From Promineifilum sp019695075 (GTDB lineage: Bacteria; Chloroflexota; Anaerolineae; Promineifilales; Promineifilaceae), in the NCBI GenBank assembly GCA_026129185.1, contig JAHCIO010000020.1, forward strand, positions 1-64,000: a DNA stretch of 64,000 nt. Direction: 5' to 3'. A model generated the notes under the pieces. That model did no database searches. It saw only the letters and a program-made list of their open reading frames with translations, and was not told the DNA's origin. The position numbers and the translations under genes are program-made. This document shows, one piece after another, positions 21,366 through 30,987 of the stretch (its first letter is position 1; the number at the start of each line of letters is the position of its first letter).

Positions 21366-24300
21366 TCACTCACTCGCCTGGCCGAAGATATAGGCGTAAT
21401 CGGCGCAAATCCTGGCCCATTCGGCGCGCTGGTCGTAGCGAAAGCGCAGCACCGTCAGGCTCAGGTCGCCCTCCAGGCAATCGGTGATGCGCGCGTCGTT
21501 GCGCCGGGCCAGGTCGGTGTCGTGGTCGGGGCCATCGACGTAGATGGCCACGCCGCGCCGGCTGTAGAAGAAATCGGGGCGCGTCTGGCAGCCTTCGATA
21601 AGCTCCTGGGCCGCGTCGGGCAGGTTCAGCCGGCGCTCGATGAGAAAGTCCAGCCACTCCCGTTCCAGGCTGCTCTCGCAGGCGGCCTTGAGCTGCGCCA
21701 GGAGCGCGTCCCGCTCCAGCCGGGTGGGGCTGGCGGCCACCGCGCCGTTGGCGACCGCCAGGAGGAGATCGCGGATCAGGTGGCGGTCGAGCAGGGCATG
21801 ATCGGGCTGATTGGTGTAGCTCATCAGGCAGTCGTAGCAGGCCGACTCACAATCCTCGCGGCCGCGCGGGGCGCGGCGCTTATCTTCGCCGCTGGCGGGG
21901 TCGAAGTGGCACAGTTCCAGCGCCTGGTGGGCGACCCGGCGGATGGCCTCCGGTTCGCTGACCAGGCGGCGGAGGACGCCGGCCCCGCCTTCGGCCGATT
22001 CATATAGCAGAATGGCCGTCCGTTCCTTCGCGTCCGGCAGCGGCTCGACGGCCAGTTCGTTGTCTTCCAGCTGGTAGAGCACCTGGATGGCGTTCTTCAG
22101 CGCCGGTTGGAGCGAGGCCATCACCGCCGGCTGGTTCTCGAAGTACTCCTCGAACTTGAGGATGAGGCAGTTGCGGCGATCCTCGACGAAGGGGATGACA
22201 CGCCTGGTTCGGGCGCTCATCGGGTCGTCGGCGTCGGCCTCCGGCTCGTCCTCATTCTTCTCCCAGTAGCCGCGCTCAATGTCCAACACGAAGCCCGGCG
22301 GCTTATCCGGGCCGCTGCGTTTCCAGCCCATGTTGATGCGCCAGATCGTCGCCGCGCTGCCATAGGTCATGGTCAGCAAGCGCCGGCCGTCGCCATCGGC
22401 CACCGTGGCCACGGCGAAGTCGGGCCGGCCGTCCCGCTCGGCATAGCGCACGCTGGTCTGCAACCGGTAGCCCATGCGCACCCGTTCTTCCTCGTCGCTG
22501 CTGATGCGGTCGCGGCGTCGCGTGGACACGTTTTGCATGCGCAGCAGCGCCGTCAGCGGGCCGGGCAACGGCGCGCCACAGTTGTCACAAAGCTCCGGGT
22601 CCACTTCGTCCGACAGGGGGTGAAGATAGCCGCAGGCCGCGCACACCTTGGCCCGGGTCGTCAGCAGATCGCTGTCCCCCGAGGGTAGGATGACTTTGTT
22701 GATGACGTGGCGCGAGCCTTCATGGTAGATGACGCTGCGCGGGCCGAATTCGGAGATGGCCAGGAACCGGGGGCGGGAGAGGTATTCGCCTTCCTGGTCG
22801 CGGCCGCGGCCGCGCCGCCCCTCGATGTAGGCCGAAAGGGGCAGGCGGGGGAAGTTGTAGCCGGGCAGGAAGCCCTCGGCGGCGAAGTAGCGATAGCTGT
22901 AGAAGTCGGAGTAGCTCTGCTCGTTGGCGTTGAGCAGCAGGTTGAGCTGGGCTTCGGCTTCGGCGCGCAGCCTTGTGGCCTGCTGCTTTTCACTGGCCGC
23001 GCTATTGGGGCTGGCCGCCACTCGGTCCTGTTTGCTGCGCGTCGCCCACGCGGAGAGATAGAGGCCGCGCCAGCGGTCGCAGGCGTCGTCCAGCCGGTCG
23101 GCGGCCTGGATGATGACCTGGCGCAGCCAATCGTCGCTATACCAGGCCGCCGCGCGCAACTGGCCGTCGATGCTGCTGAGGACCCGGCCGGCGCGGCGTT
23201 GGGCATTGTCGCGGGCGGCGGGCGAGTCGAGGGCGGCCCGCAGTTCGGGGCGGATGGGCAAGCCGGCCGGCTCTTCGGGAATGTCGAGCAGGTCGCGCAA
23301 GGAGTTGCCCAATTGGAAGCCCGTCGCCCGGCCGACCTCGGCCAGCCACACGGCGTGGACGTGGGCGCGAAGCAGGTCTTCATTTGTCAGATCGAGCCGC
23401 GGCGGGCGGACGGCGCCGGCCACCATGTCCGACGGCCGCTTGAAGAAGTACTGGTCGTGGGGGCTGCCGGAGGCGCAATAGGTGTAGACCAGCGCCGGCT
23501 GGCCGCTGCGGCCGGCCCGGCCGCTGCGCTGGGCGTAGTTGGCCGGGGTAGGGGGGACGTTGCGCATGTTGACCGCGTTCAGTTGGGCAATGTCAACGCC
23601 CAGTTCCATCGTCGGCGAACAGAACAGCAGCGGCAACTCTGCCTGGCGAAACTCCTTCTCGCGCTCTTCGCGGATGTCGCCGGGCACTTGCGCGGTGTGC
23701 TCTCTGGCTCTGATGCCCTTCAGGTCGAGGGCGACGGAGTTGTAGAAGTTGATGAAGAAGGGATTCGGCGCGGCGGCCTGCGTCTCGTCGGGCAGGCGGG
23801 GCACGCGGATGGGATCGTGGTAGGCGTGCGTGCCGTCCCCCGCTCGCCAGACCATCAGGGCGGCGTTGAGCTGATAGCCCGGCACGTCCGCCTCGCCGCG
23901 CGGTTCCTCGACGCGCTCCAGAGGCCCATCGGCGGCCAACACCGCGAACAGATCGCCAATGATGAGCCGGCTTTGTTCCAGGGTCAGCCTGCTGCCGCTG
24001 TCACGGAAGGCGCGGCGCACGAAGCTGCCAAAGCCGCTGCGCTCGGAGATGGGCAGATATTCGCCGCTGTTTCGCCCCCGCAGCCGGGCCGGGCCGGGAA
24101 TGGCGACGTAGCTGTGGGTCAGGCGCTCCGTCTCGTCGATGGCCCAGGGCGCGACCAGAAGTAGCGGGCTGCGCTGTTTCAGACCTTCCTGGTAGTTTGG
24201 ATCGAGGTAGATCACCTTGATGGCCAGGCCGCGCCGGATGACGTCGAGCAAGACCCTGCTGACGTGCCGGCGCTGTGCGGGCGTGGCCGCCGCCAGCCGC

Positions 24301-26600
24301 TCATGTCGCCCGGCCCAGACCGTCTCATCGGCGCAAATCTCTTCCAGGTCGAGATAGTCGATGCGGAGCAGGTCGCACTGTTCCAGATTGGGGGCATTGA
24401 TGCGCCAGCCGCGCCGCAAATCATGGTAGACGCGGTAGCCCAGCACGTCGCGCAGGGCCTCATTGGCCAGCCTGGCCTTCGAGCGCCCACCATCAGGCTC
24501 CGCCACGAACTGCTCGGCCACCAATGCCAGCGCGTCAAAGACACTCTGGGCCAGATGATCGTGCCGGATGCCGCTCGCCCCGGCGGCCTGCACGGCTTTG
24601 TAGAGGGCGGCGCGCACGAGGCCCACTTCGACGAAATCGTTGAAGTGCCCGGCCTGTAGCGAGGCGTCCTGGCGGTTGTCGGTGAAGCTGAGCAGCTTGC
24701 GCGCTTCTTTGTCCAGCGTGTCGTCCCGTCGCAGCGCGCGCAAGACGGAAAGGCCCAGGACGGTGGTGGCCGTGCTTCGCCCCTCCAGCGACAGGGTGGC
24801 CAGTTTGCTCACGTCCGACATGCGCCCGGCGTAGGCCACGCCGCAATTCAGGCAGAAGGCGAACGGCGCGCGGATGAACTGGAAAGCGAGGCCGTCGGCC
24901 GAATTCACACCCAGGGGCGTGACGCTGACAGGCACGGGCAGCTTGGGACGATGACCGGATTGGACACGCCAGCCACTCGGACTGGTCTTGCTGCTTTCCA
25001 GCCAGTCTTCCGGTACGCGGTTGTCGGCAATGGCCGTTTGGAGGTCGGCCGGCCAGCGATTGTCGCCGTTGCCGTTATAGTAGAGGTAGCCCGCTTCGGC
25101 GTCCTCGTCGGCGGCGCTTTCGCGCAGGGCGCGGGGCGCGAAGCCGGCTTCGGCCGCGGGCCGGCCGGTCAGGCGCGTCACACTGTAATACTCCTGCCCG
25201 CACTCGCGGCAGAAGCAGACCGGAAACAGCAGCCGTTGGCGGTCGCCGGGCACGTAGGCGCCGGCGTTGAGGGTGATGTATCGCTCGGCCGGGGCATCCA
25301 GGGAGGCGAAGACGGTGTCGCCGCGGCTGAGGAACTGGTGCAGGCGGAAGGCAAAGACCGGCGCGTTCACTTCGGGCTGTTTGATCTGATAGCCGGCCAG
25401 CAGCGTTTGGCGGATCGCGGCGTCGCAGGCGTCCAGGGCGACCCCGGTCAGATTGTGGAGCCGCCGCGCCGCGCCCTCGTCCCCGGCAATGCTGATCGGC
25501 TCGGCCCGTTTGAGACGGCCGCTCCCCGCTTCCTCCTGGAGGCCGAAGGTGTTCTCGATCCAGATGGCCAGCGGGTCAGCGATAAAGGCGTCGTACGCCT
25601 GGGGCGGCTCCTGCGCCGCGTTTCTTACCCGCTTGGTCAGCCGGGTCTTGAACGCGGCGTCGGTCGCGTCCTGGGGGGTGGTCAGCCGGCGCAGGGTTTC
25701 GCCGATGACGCGCGCGGGGGCCACGGCTGTGCCGAACAGTTCCGAGGCCACGGCGGCGATCTCCACCTGCTGTTCGGCGAAGGAACCGCCGCCGGTCAGG
25801 GTGGCCGAGGTGCCGACGCAGCGCAGGTTCGGGTTCTGGGCCACCTCGCGGACGCGCCTGATGAGCATGGCCACGTCGGCCCCCTGGCGGCCGCGATAGG
25901 TATGGAGTTCATCGAGGACGAGGAACCGCAGCCCCTGCATCGCGTCTATCAGCCGGCGCTCTCGTGGCCGGGTGAGCATCAACTCCAGCATGACGTAGTT
26001 GGTCAGCAGGATGTCGGGCGGGTTCTGGATGATCTCATCCCGCTCCGGGTCACTCTCCTGGCCGGTGTAGCGGCGATAGGTAACCGGCGGCCGGTCGAAG
26101 CCCTGCTTGAGGAACTTGTCCAGCTCATTCATCTGGCTGTTGGCCAGGGCATTCATGGGGTAGACGATGACCACCTGAACGCCGTTGCCGCTGCCCCGGC
26201 GCAAGATGTGATTCACGATGGGCACGATGTAGGCCAGGCTCTTGCCGGAGCCGGTGCCGGTGGTCAGGATGTAGCTATCCTCCGTTTGGGCGCCGACCGC
26301 GGCCGCCTCGGCTTGATGGCGGTAGAGCCGCATGGGCTGGCCGGAGCCATCGGCGGCCTTATCCAGCCGGAAGATCCGCTCGGTCAGCGGATGGAGCAGC
26401 CCTTCGGCGACCATCTGCGAGATCCAGGGGCCGGCCTCGAAGCCGGGGTTGAGTTGCACCAGCGGATTGGGCCACAGGGCGCCGCTGGCAAGCTCTTCGT
26501 CCACTTTGGCGCGAATGCGGGCATCGCGAATATTGATGAAACTCTTGCTGTAGCTGGTGTAGTCAGCGATCAGCTGGTGACGCAGATCGAAAACGTCCAT
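21366..26600 (-). CDS. Giant DEAD-box helicase with DUF1998-like C-terminus, DISARM DrmA/DrmB-like
   Basis: In this 1744-residue protein the N-terminal SF2 core has Walker A TGTGSGKSLAY (near residue 116), DELHTYRG (near 231) and motif VI QRSGRAGRSGQ (near 1030). A long insert between the lobes carries CxxC pairs (CFCREC, CLNC), and another pair (CAACG, then CDNCG) lies near 1320-1350. The C-terminal part has the DUF1998-type cysteine cluster (CESACYDCLMSY, near 1588). It ends with a nuclease-like segment (RPDFFYSRRGVAIYVDGPDHD). Class 1 DISARM encodes helicase DrmA and DUF1998 protein DrmB separately, and here both features are in one chain. It is the first gene of the operon, with an extended -10 (TGC TATAGT, 26640-26632) 25-35 bp upstream. 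Confidence 0.85.
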   Translation of the reverse strand: MDVFDLRHQLIADYTSYSKSFINIRDARIRAKVDEELASGALWPNPLVQLNPGFEAGPWISQMVAEGLLHPLTERIFRLDKAADGSGQPMRLYRHQAEAAAVGAQTEDSYILTTGTGSGKSLAYIVPIVNHILRRGSGNGVQVVIVYPMNALANSQMNELDKFLKQGFDRPPVTYRRYTGQESDPERDEIIQNPPDILLTNYVMLELMLTRPRERRLIDAMQGLRFLVLDELHTYRGRQGADVAMLIRRVREVAQNPNLRCVGTSATLTGGGSFAEQQVEIAAVASELFGTAVAPARVIGETLRRLTTPQDATDAAFKTRLTKRVRNAAQEPPQAYDAFIADPLAIWIENTFGLQEEAGSGRLKRAEPISIAGDEGAARRLHNLTGVALDACDAAIRQTLLAGYQIKQPEVNAPVFAFRLHQFLSRGDTVFASLDAPAERYITLNAGAYVPGDRQRLLFPVCFCRECGQEYYSVTRLTGRPAAEAGFAPRALRESAADEDAEAGYLYYNGNGDNRWPADLQTAIADNRVPEDWLESSKTSPSGWRVQSGHRPKLPVPVSVTPLGVNSADGLAFQFIRAPFAFCLNCGVAYAGRMSDVSKLATLSLEGRSTATTVLGLSVLRALRRDDTLDKEARKLLSFTDNRQDASLQAGHFNDFVEVGLVRAALYKAVQAAGASGIRHDHLAQSVFDALALVAEQFVAEPDGGRSKARLANEALRDVLGYRVYHDLRRGWRINAPNLEQCDLLRIDYLDLEEICADETVWAGRHERLAAATPAQRRHVSRVLLDVIRRGLAIKVIYLDPNYQEGLKQRSPLLLVAPWAIDETERLTHSYVAIPGPARLRGRNSGEYLPISERSGFGSFVRRAFRDSGSRLTLEQSRLIIGDLFAVLAADGPLERVEEPRGEADVPGYQLNAALMVWRAGDGTHAYHDPIRVPRLPDETQAAAPNPFFINFYNSVALDLKGIRAREHTAQVPGDIREEREKEFRQAELPLLFCSPTMELGVDIAQLNAVNMRNVPPTPANYAQRSGRAGRSGQPALVYTYCASGSPHDQYFFKRPSDMVAGAVRPPRLDLTNEDLLRAHVHAVWLAEVGRATGFQLGNSLRDLLDIPEEPAGLPIRPELRAALDSPAARDNAQRRAGRVLSSIDGQLRAAAWYSDDWLRQVIIQAADRLDDACDRWRGLYLSAWATRSKQDRVAASPNSAASEKQQATRLRAEAEAQLNLLLNANEQSYSDFYSYRYFAAEGFLPGYNFPRLPLSAYIEGRRGRGRDQEGEYLSRPRFLAISEFGPRSVIYHEGSRHVINKVILPSGDSDLLTTRAKVCAACGYLHPLSDEVDPELCDNCGAPLPGPLTALLRMQNVSTRRRDRISSDEEERVRMGYRLQTSVRYAERDGRPDFAVATVADGDGRRLLTMTYGSAATIWRINMGWKRSGPDKPPGFVLDIERGYWEKNEDEPEADADDPMSARTRRVIPFVEDRRNCLILKFEEYFENQPAVMASLQPALKNAIQVLYQLEDNELAVEPLPDAKERTAILLYESAEGGAGVLRRLVSEPEAIRRVAHQALELCHFDPASGEDKRRAPRGREDCESACYDCLMSYTNQPDHALLDRHLIRDLLLAVANGAVAASPTRLERDALLAQLKAACESSLEREWLDFLIERRLNLPDAAQELIEGCQTRPDFFYSRRGVAIYVDGPDHDTDLARRNDARITDCLEGDLSLTVLRFRYDQRAEWARICADYAYIFGQASE

Positions 26601-26809
26601 CGATTTCTCCGCTTACGATTTTGAGTACGCTACTATAGCAGTTTCTGGGGGCCAACCACTAGAAGCCCCTTCTTGCTCGCCGCGCTGCGAGTTGGGGTAG
26701 GGGGGCGGGGCGGGGGAGCTAACTTCCAGCGGCGGATAGTTCGATTAATCTACATTTTAGTCATACAATACTCTATCGTTAGCCGGCTATCATGGAAGCG
26801 GCAGGGTTC
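26601..26809 (-). promoter_or_regulatory. Upstream region of the helicase operon
   Basis: No gene is seen in these 209 bp. On the minus strand an extended -10 box (TGC then TATAGT, 26640-26632) would start transcription near 26625. The predicted leader is about 25 nt, with GGAG before the ATG. A G-rich tract lies at 26697-26719. Confidence 0.5.
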
Positions 26810-29551
26810 CTACCCATGTTCCCCTTCCGGCTCAAACCACCGTCTGATCAGCTCAACCCGAAAGCGGTAACCAACGTCGGCGCGTTCGATAATACCTTGC
26901 TGTTCCAGGCGCGATAGAGCGGCGGCGGTTTCACCGCTGGTTAGGCCCGCCGTCCCAGCCACCAACTCGGCCGCGGTCGCGCCCGCGCCTTCACCCATGC
27001 GGGCTAAGGCGTGCAGCAACTCCTTTCCACGCGCGCTGACCTGGTTCCACTGAATGTCGGCAAAGAACATACTGCCGACCTCCAGCGCGCTGCCGGCGGC
27101 CGTCTCCACGTCCTCGACCGAAGCCAGCCGCCGCACGTCCGGCTTCTGTTCGTTCTTCAGCGCCACCACCTCGCCGCACAGCAGTTGCAGCAGGAACGGA
27201 TGGCACTGTGTCAAGTCCAGCACCCGCCGCGACGCCGCCGGCTCATAGGCCAGCGCGAAATCCTTCACCGGGTGTTCGACTAACTGCCGCGCCTCGTCCT
27301 CGCGCAAGTAGCCAATGTGGACGACCTGGGCATTGATGAAATAGCCGGCCCAACGCTCGAACTCCTGCAACGGATGTGAGCCGGCTAACAGCACCTTGAA
27401 GCGCGGCCGGTGCTGGATGAGGTGGCGCAGGCTGCCCAACACGGCTGCCTCGCTCAGCCGCCCGTCAACCAGCGCCGCGTCCAGCGCCTCAAACTCATCC
27501 AGCATCAGCAGTACCGTCTCGACGCCGGCGGCCAGAATGGCGCGCTCCACCTCGTCGAGCCACTCGTCAAACGCCGTCAGCGGGTCAGCGGCGAACATTG
27601 CCCGCGACTGGAAAGGCAGCCGAATGCCGCGCAACTCCTCGGCCGAACGCACCATCGCCCGGGCGACGTTGTAGAAGAAGCCGGCCAGATCGCTGGCGTA
27701 GCTGACGTGCCCCTGCAAGTCCACAAAAAGCGGCAAGGTCGTGTAGGGCAGCAGCCGGCCCAGATTGTTCAGCAGCGACGTTTTGCCCATGCGCCGCTGG
27801 CCATAGAGCAGCAGCGGCGGCCGTCGCCGGTCGAGCAGCAGGCTTTCAATGCGCCGGCTGATGTCTGTCCGGCCGACGAACACCTCTTGCTGAGCAGTCA
27901 GGGGCACGCCGATGACGTAGGGGTTGTCAATCTCCTGGCGGCGTTCAACAGCCAGCGTCAGCTCGCGGATGTGGGCGGTCAGCAGTTCGCGCCAGCCGGC
28001 GACCACGGAGCCGAAGCGCTGGGCATAGGGTTCGGCGCTGCGCGTCAACTCGCGCTGGATGCCGTCCAGCCGGTCGGCAATGGCCTCCAGGGCCAGACGG
28101 CCGTTGTAGGCGCTGCGCTGCTGGAGCGCCGCGGCTACGTCCTGGCTGACGCGGCTGAGGCTGCGGAGCAAGGCGCTGGCCGGGCCTTCCAGCTGACCCG
28201 CGCCCAGATAACTGCCCATCTGGGCTATCTCTTCCACCGATTGGGTGTGTTCCAGGTGGCGAGCGTCAATTTCTATCTGCGCCGCTTGGGCTGCGGCGCG
28301 CTGGTGGCCGGCGCTCAACTGATCAACGCTGCGCCGACCCTCTTCCGGATGGCGTTCCAGGACCAGAACGAGATGATCGGCCAGGCCAACCAACGGCCAG
28401 CGCTGTTGCTCGTCCCAGAAGGCCGCGTGCCAGCGCAGCAGACTGCCCGGCGCGCCGTCGCGGGTCAGCTCTCGCCGATAAAGCAGAGTGTGCCAGCCGG
28501 CCAGCAACGGATAGGTCAGCAGCGGCCGCCACCAGCCCAGCGTCAGCAGCGTAACCCCGATGAGCACCCCGGCCACGAGATTGGGCGCGGCGCTATAAGG
28601 GGCCAGGGCGATCTGGGCGAGAGGATGAAGCGCCAGACTGGTTAGAAAACCGGCCACCGCTCCGGCCCACGCCCCGGCGATGCGTTCGGCGATGACGAAC
28701 GGCAGGGTGTAGAGGATCAAAAAGGACGACAGCGCGACAATCAGGAATGCCGTCAGCAGTTGCCGGCCGCCGATGAGATCGTTGTAGACGACGTCGCGCA
28801 TCACCAGCCACTCCAGGCTGCCGATGAGCACACCGGCGGCGACGGCCAGGGCCAGCGCCCGCCGCCAGCGGCGCGTGCGCAGGCCGAGGGCGACGCCGGC
28901 GATAAGCGCCGGCATCAGCCCCGTCAGCACCGCCACCGTGCCCGCGCCAATGATCCGCTGTTGCCAGACGAGAGTCACGCCCGCCGGCACGCCCAGCACG
29001 ATGAGCAGGCCGATGGTGCTGATCAGCAGGCCGATGACCAGGCCGCCCAGCCGCCGCGCCGGGTTCGCGTCGCGGCCCGGCTCCTCGACCGTGGTCAGGG
29101 CGAAGCCGGCCACCCCGGCGATGGCTCCCACCATCACCCCCATGCCCGGCGAGAGAACGAGATCGTACAACAGCGCATCGGGCCGAGCCAGAATCGTCGT
29201 GGCGCTGGCCGCGGCCACGACGCCCGCCAACCCACCGGCGGCCAGGCTGACGATGCCGCCGATGAACAGAGCCACCAGCAGGCCAATGACCAGGGCCACA
29301 GCCGCGCCGCCGCCGATGGGCCCCCGCAGCGCCATCACCCCCAGCACAGCCAGCCAGGCCAGCAGCGGCCAACCGAGCAGCCATTGCCCCGTCAATCGCT
29401 GCCAGGCCGGGTCGGCCCAGAAGGCGCGGCCGGTCTCAGCCAGGCAGAAGTAGGGCGACAAGTTGGCGTCGAAAGCGCGGACTTTGGCCCGCCAGGCGGA
29501 CGGGCGAAACAGAAGCCAACCGAGCAGGCGCAGACTCTCCACCGGGCTCAC
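26810..29551 (-). CDS. Membrane-anchored AAA/STAND-like NTPase
   Basis: This 913-residue protein has an N-terminal half (about residues 60-360) with roughly ten hydrophobic, Gly/Ala/Val/Leu-rich segments, so it is a polytopic membrane domain. The C-terminal half is a P-loop ATPase of the archaeal-type/AAA_16 kind: VFVGRTDISRRIE then LLLYGQRRMGKTSLLNNL (about 590-607), Walker B VLLMLDEFEAL (about 683-693), and a C-terminal winged-helix region (AALSRLEQQGIIERADVGYRFRVELIRRWF). I start it at GTG 29551, which overlaps the lipoprotein stop by 4 nt. It belongs with the two genes upstream. Such NTPases act as signalling or assembly switches. The function here is unknown. Confidence 0.75.
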   Translation of the reverse strand: MSPVESLRLLGWLLFRPSAWRAKVRAFDANLSPYFCLAETGRAFWADPAWQRLTGQWLLGWPLLAWLAVLGVMALRGPIGGGAAVALVIGLLVALFIGGIVSLAAGGLAGVVAAASATTILARPDALLYDLVLSPGMGVMVGAIAGVAGFALTTVEEPGRDANPARRLGGLVIGLLISTIGLLIVLGVPAGVTLVWQQRIIGAGTVAVLTGLMPALIAGVALGLRTRRWRRALALAVAAGVLIGSLEWLVMRDVVYNDLIGGRQLLTAFLIVALSSFLILYTLPFVIAERIAGAWAGAVAGFLTSLALHPLAQIALAPYSAAPNLVAGVLIGVTLLTLGWWRPLLTYPLLAGWHTLLYRRELTRDGAPGSLLRWHAAFWDEQQRWPLVGLADHLVLVLERHPEEGRRSVDQLSAGHQRAAAQAAQIEIDARHLEHTQSVEEIAQMGSYLGAGQLEGPASALLRSLSRVSQDVAAALQQRSAYNGRLALEAIADRLDGIQRELTRSAEPYAQRFGSVVAGWRELLTAHIRELTLAVERRQEIDNPYVIGVPLTAQQEVFVGRTDISRRIESLLLDRRRPPLLLYGQRRMGKTSLLNNLGRLLPYTTLPLFVDLQGHVSYASDLAGFFYNVARAMVRSAEELRGIRLPFQSRAMFAADPLTAFDEWLDEVERAILAAGVETVLLMLDEFEALDAALVDGRLSEAAVLGSLRHLIQHRPRFKVLLAGSHPLQEFERWAGYFINAQVVHIGYLREDEARQLVEHPVKDFALAYEPAASRRVLDLTQCHPFLLQLLCGEVVALKNEQKPDVRRLASVEDVETAAGSALEVGSMFFADIQWNQVSARGKELLHALARMGEGAGATAAELVAGTAGLTSGETAAALSRLEQQGIIERADVGYRFRVELIRRWFEPEGEHG

Positions 29552-30987
29552 TCCACGATCAGGTCGTCGCCCAACGTCCGGCGCAACTGGCGCACGGCCT
29601 GGCTTGCCGCGTCGGCCGGGGTTAGCTGCCCCCGTTGCGTTTCCCAGGCGTAGTTCGCCAGGATAGTTTCATAATTCATGACGTCATGGTCTATATAACT
29701 TGGCCACGTCTTCAGGTTGTCGAGCAGCAACTCGATCCCGCCGGGATAACCGCTCAGCATTCGGCGTTGCGCGTCGGGCGAGAGGGCCAGCGTGCTGAAC
29801 AGGCCGGAGTCGGGCAGCGCGGCGACGTGGATGGCCGGGGTCATGGCCTGGGCCAGCAAGGCGCAGGCTTCGTCCTGGAGCCGGCGTCCCGTGGCCGCTT
29901 CATTCAAGATAACGAAGTAACCGGCATGGGCGGCCAGTGTCCCCGGCTGGCCGGCCACGGCTGAAGGAAAGGGGGCCAGGCCAACGTCATCTGCATCCAA
30001 CGCCGGCTGCCCCGGCATCGTTTCGCCGCCGCTACGGGCGGCAACGACCAGCCACTTCCGCCAGTCATGAAGCTTGCCATACCAGAACAGGGCGCGACCG
30101 TGGCCGATGGCGTCATTCCAGAGCAGCCGCGAACTCCAATTGTTCTGCGAACCGTCCAGCAGAAACGGCGCGATGATATCCTCAGCCGGCAACTCCCGGC
30201 GAAACGCATACGCGGCGGCCAATGCGTCCTCGTCAATGACCAGCCGGCCTTGCTCCGCGTCGTAGACCCGCCCGCCAAAGGCGACGTAATAGTCGCCGAT
30301 GCGCGTGCTGGTGGACGGCCGTTGCATGAAGCCAAAGCCCGGCCGCACCACCCCGGCGGCGACGGCCGCCGCCGCCGTATCGCGCAGATCAAGCAGAGTA
30401 AAATCGCCGGCGATGATGCGCGCCGGCAGTTCGTCAATCGCCGTCTCCGACCACCCCAGGGCGCGCAGGCGCGACTTGCTGAAATAGAGCAAGTCAGGAT
30501 TGAATATCACCGGCACGCCCCACGTCTCGCCGCGGCCGGCGGCCACGGACCAGGCCGCGGGTAGGATGCCGTCGAAGGCCGAATGCTGGGCGCGGCAGAC
30601 GTTCAGCGGCTCCAGCACACCGGCCTGGACCAATCGCGCCAGTTCCGCGGGTGTGCCGACGTAGGCAATGTCCGGCGCGCCTCCGGCGGCGGCCTCGCTC
30701 AGCAAGTGGTCGTAGAAGGTGGTTTCGAGGATGTCATAGGCGGCGACGTTCACGCTCATGGGCCGGTGGTCGGAGGTCTGGACGGCGTCCAGAAGCATGT
30801 CGCCTTGCCACGGGCCTTGCAGGGTAATGGCGTACCAGGCGCTTAACTCCGGCCCGCGGCCGGCGGGTGCGCTGGCTTGCCGGGAGGCGACGACAACTTC
30901 GGAGGGCGTTGTGTCGCAGCCGGGCAACAGCGCCAGCCAGGCTAGCGCGACAGCCCAGGCCAACGCCCTACATCTTCGGCGCGCCAT
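29548..30987 (-). CDS. Extracellular solute-binding lipoprotein, family 1-like
   Basis: This 479-residue protein starts at the ATG at 30987, giving MARRRCRALAWAVALAWLAL followed by the lipobox LPGC (Cys near residue 23). This is a clear lipoprotein signal. The rest has the pattern of family 1 (sugar-type) periplasmic binding proteins: an N-terminal lobe with DIAYVGTPAELARLVQAGVLEPL, a WGVPVIFNPDLLYFSKSRLRALGW segment, and a Trp/Tyr-rich lobe. No ABC permease or ATPase accompanies it. Instead it lies between two P-loop NTPase genes, overlapping the upstream one by about 20 nt and the downstream one by 4 nt. It may act as the sensor of a signalling unit rather than as a transporter part; this is inference. 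Confidence 0.8.
   Translation of the reverse strand: MARRRCRALAWAVALAWLALLPGCDTTPSEVVVASRQASAPAGRGPELSAWYAITLQGPWQGDMLLDAVQTSDHRPMSVNVAAYDILETTFYDHLLSEAAAGGAPDIAYVGTPAELARLVQAGVLEPLNVCRAQHSAFDGILPAAWSVAAGRGETWGVPVIFNPDLLYFSKSRLRALGWSETAIDELPARIIAGDFTLLDLRDTAAAAVAAGVVRPGFGFMQRPSTSTRIGDYYVAFGGRVYDAEQGRLVIDEDALAAAYAFRRELPAEDIIAPFLLDGSQNNWSSRLLWNDAIGHGRALFWYGKLHDWRKWLVVAARSGGETMPGQPALDADDVGLAPFPSAVAGQPGTLAAHAGYFVILNEAATGRRLQDEACALLAQAMTPAIHVAALPDSGLFSTLALSPDAQRRMLSGYPGGIELLLDNLKTWPSYIDHDVMNYETILANYAWETQRGQLTPADAASQAVRQLRRTLGDDLIVE

Noticed and set aside
21366..26600. The large helicase as a plain housekeeping MrfA/YprA-type repair helicase
   Set aside because: It is more than twice the length of that family and is fused in operon with a SNF2 ATPase and an adenine methylase, a defence-type context.
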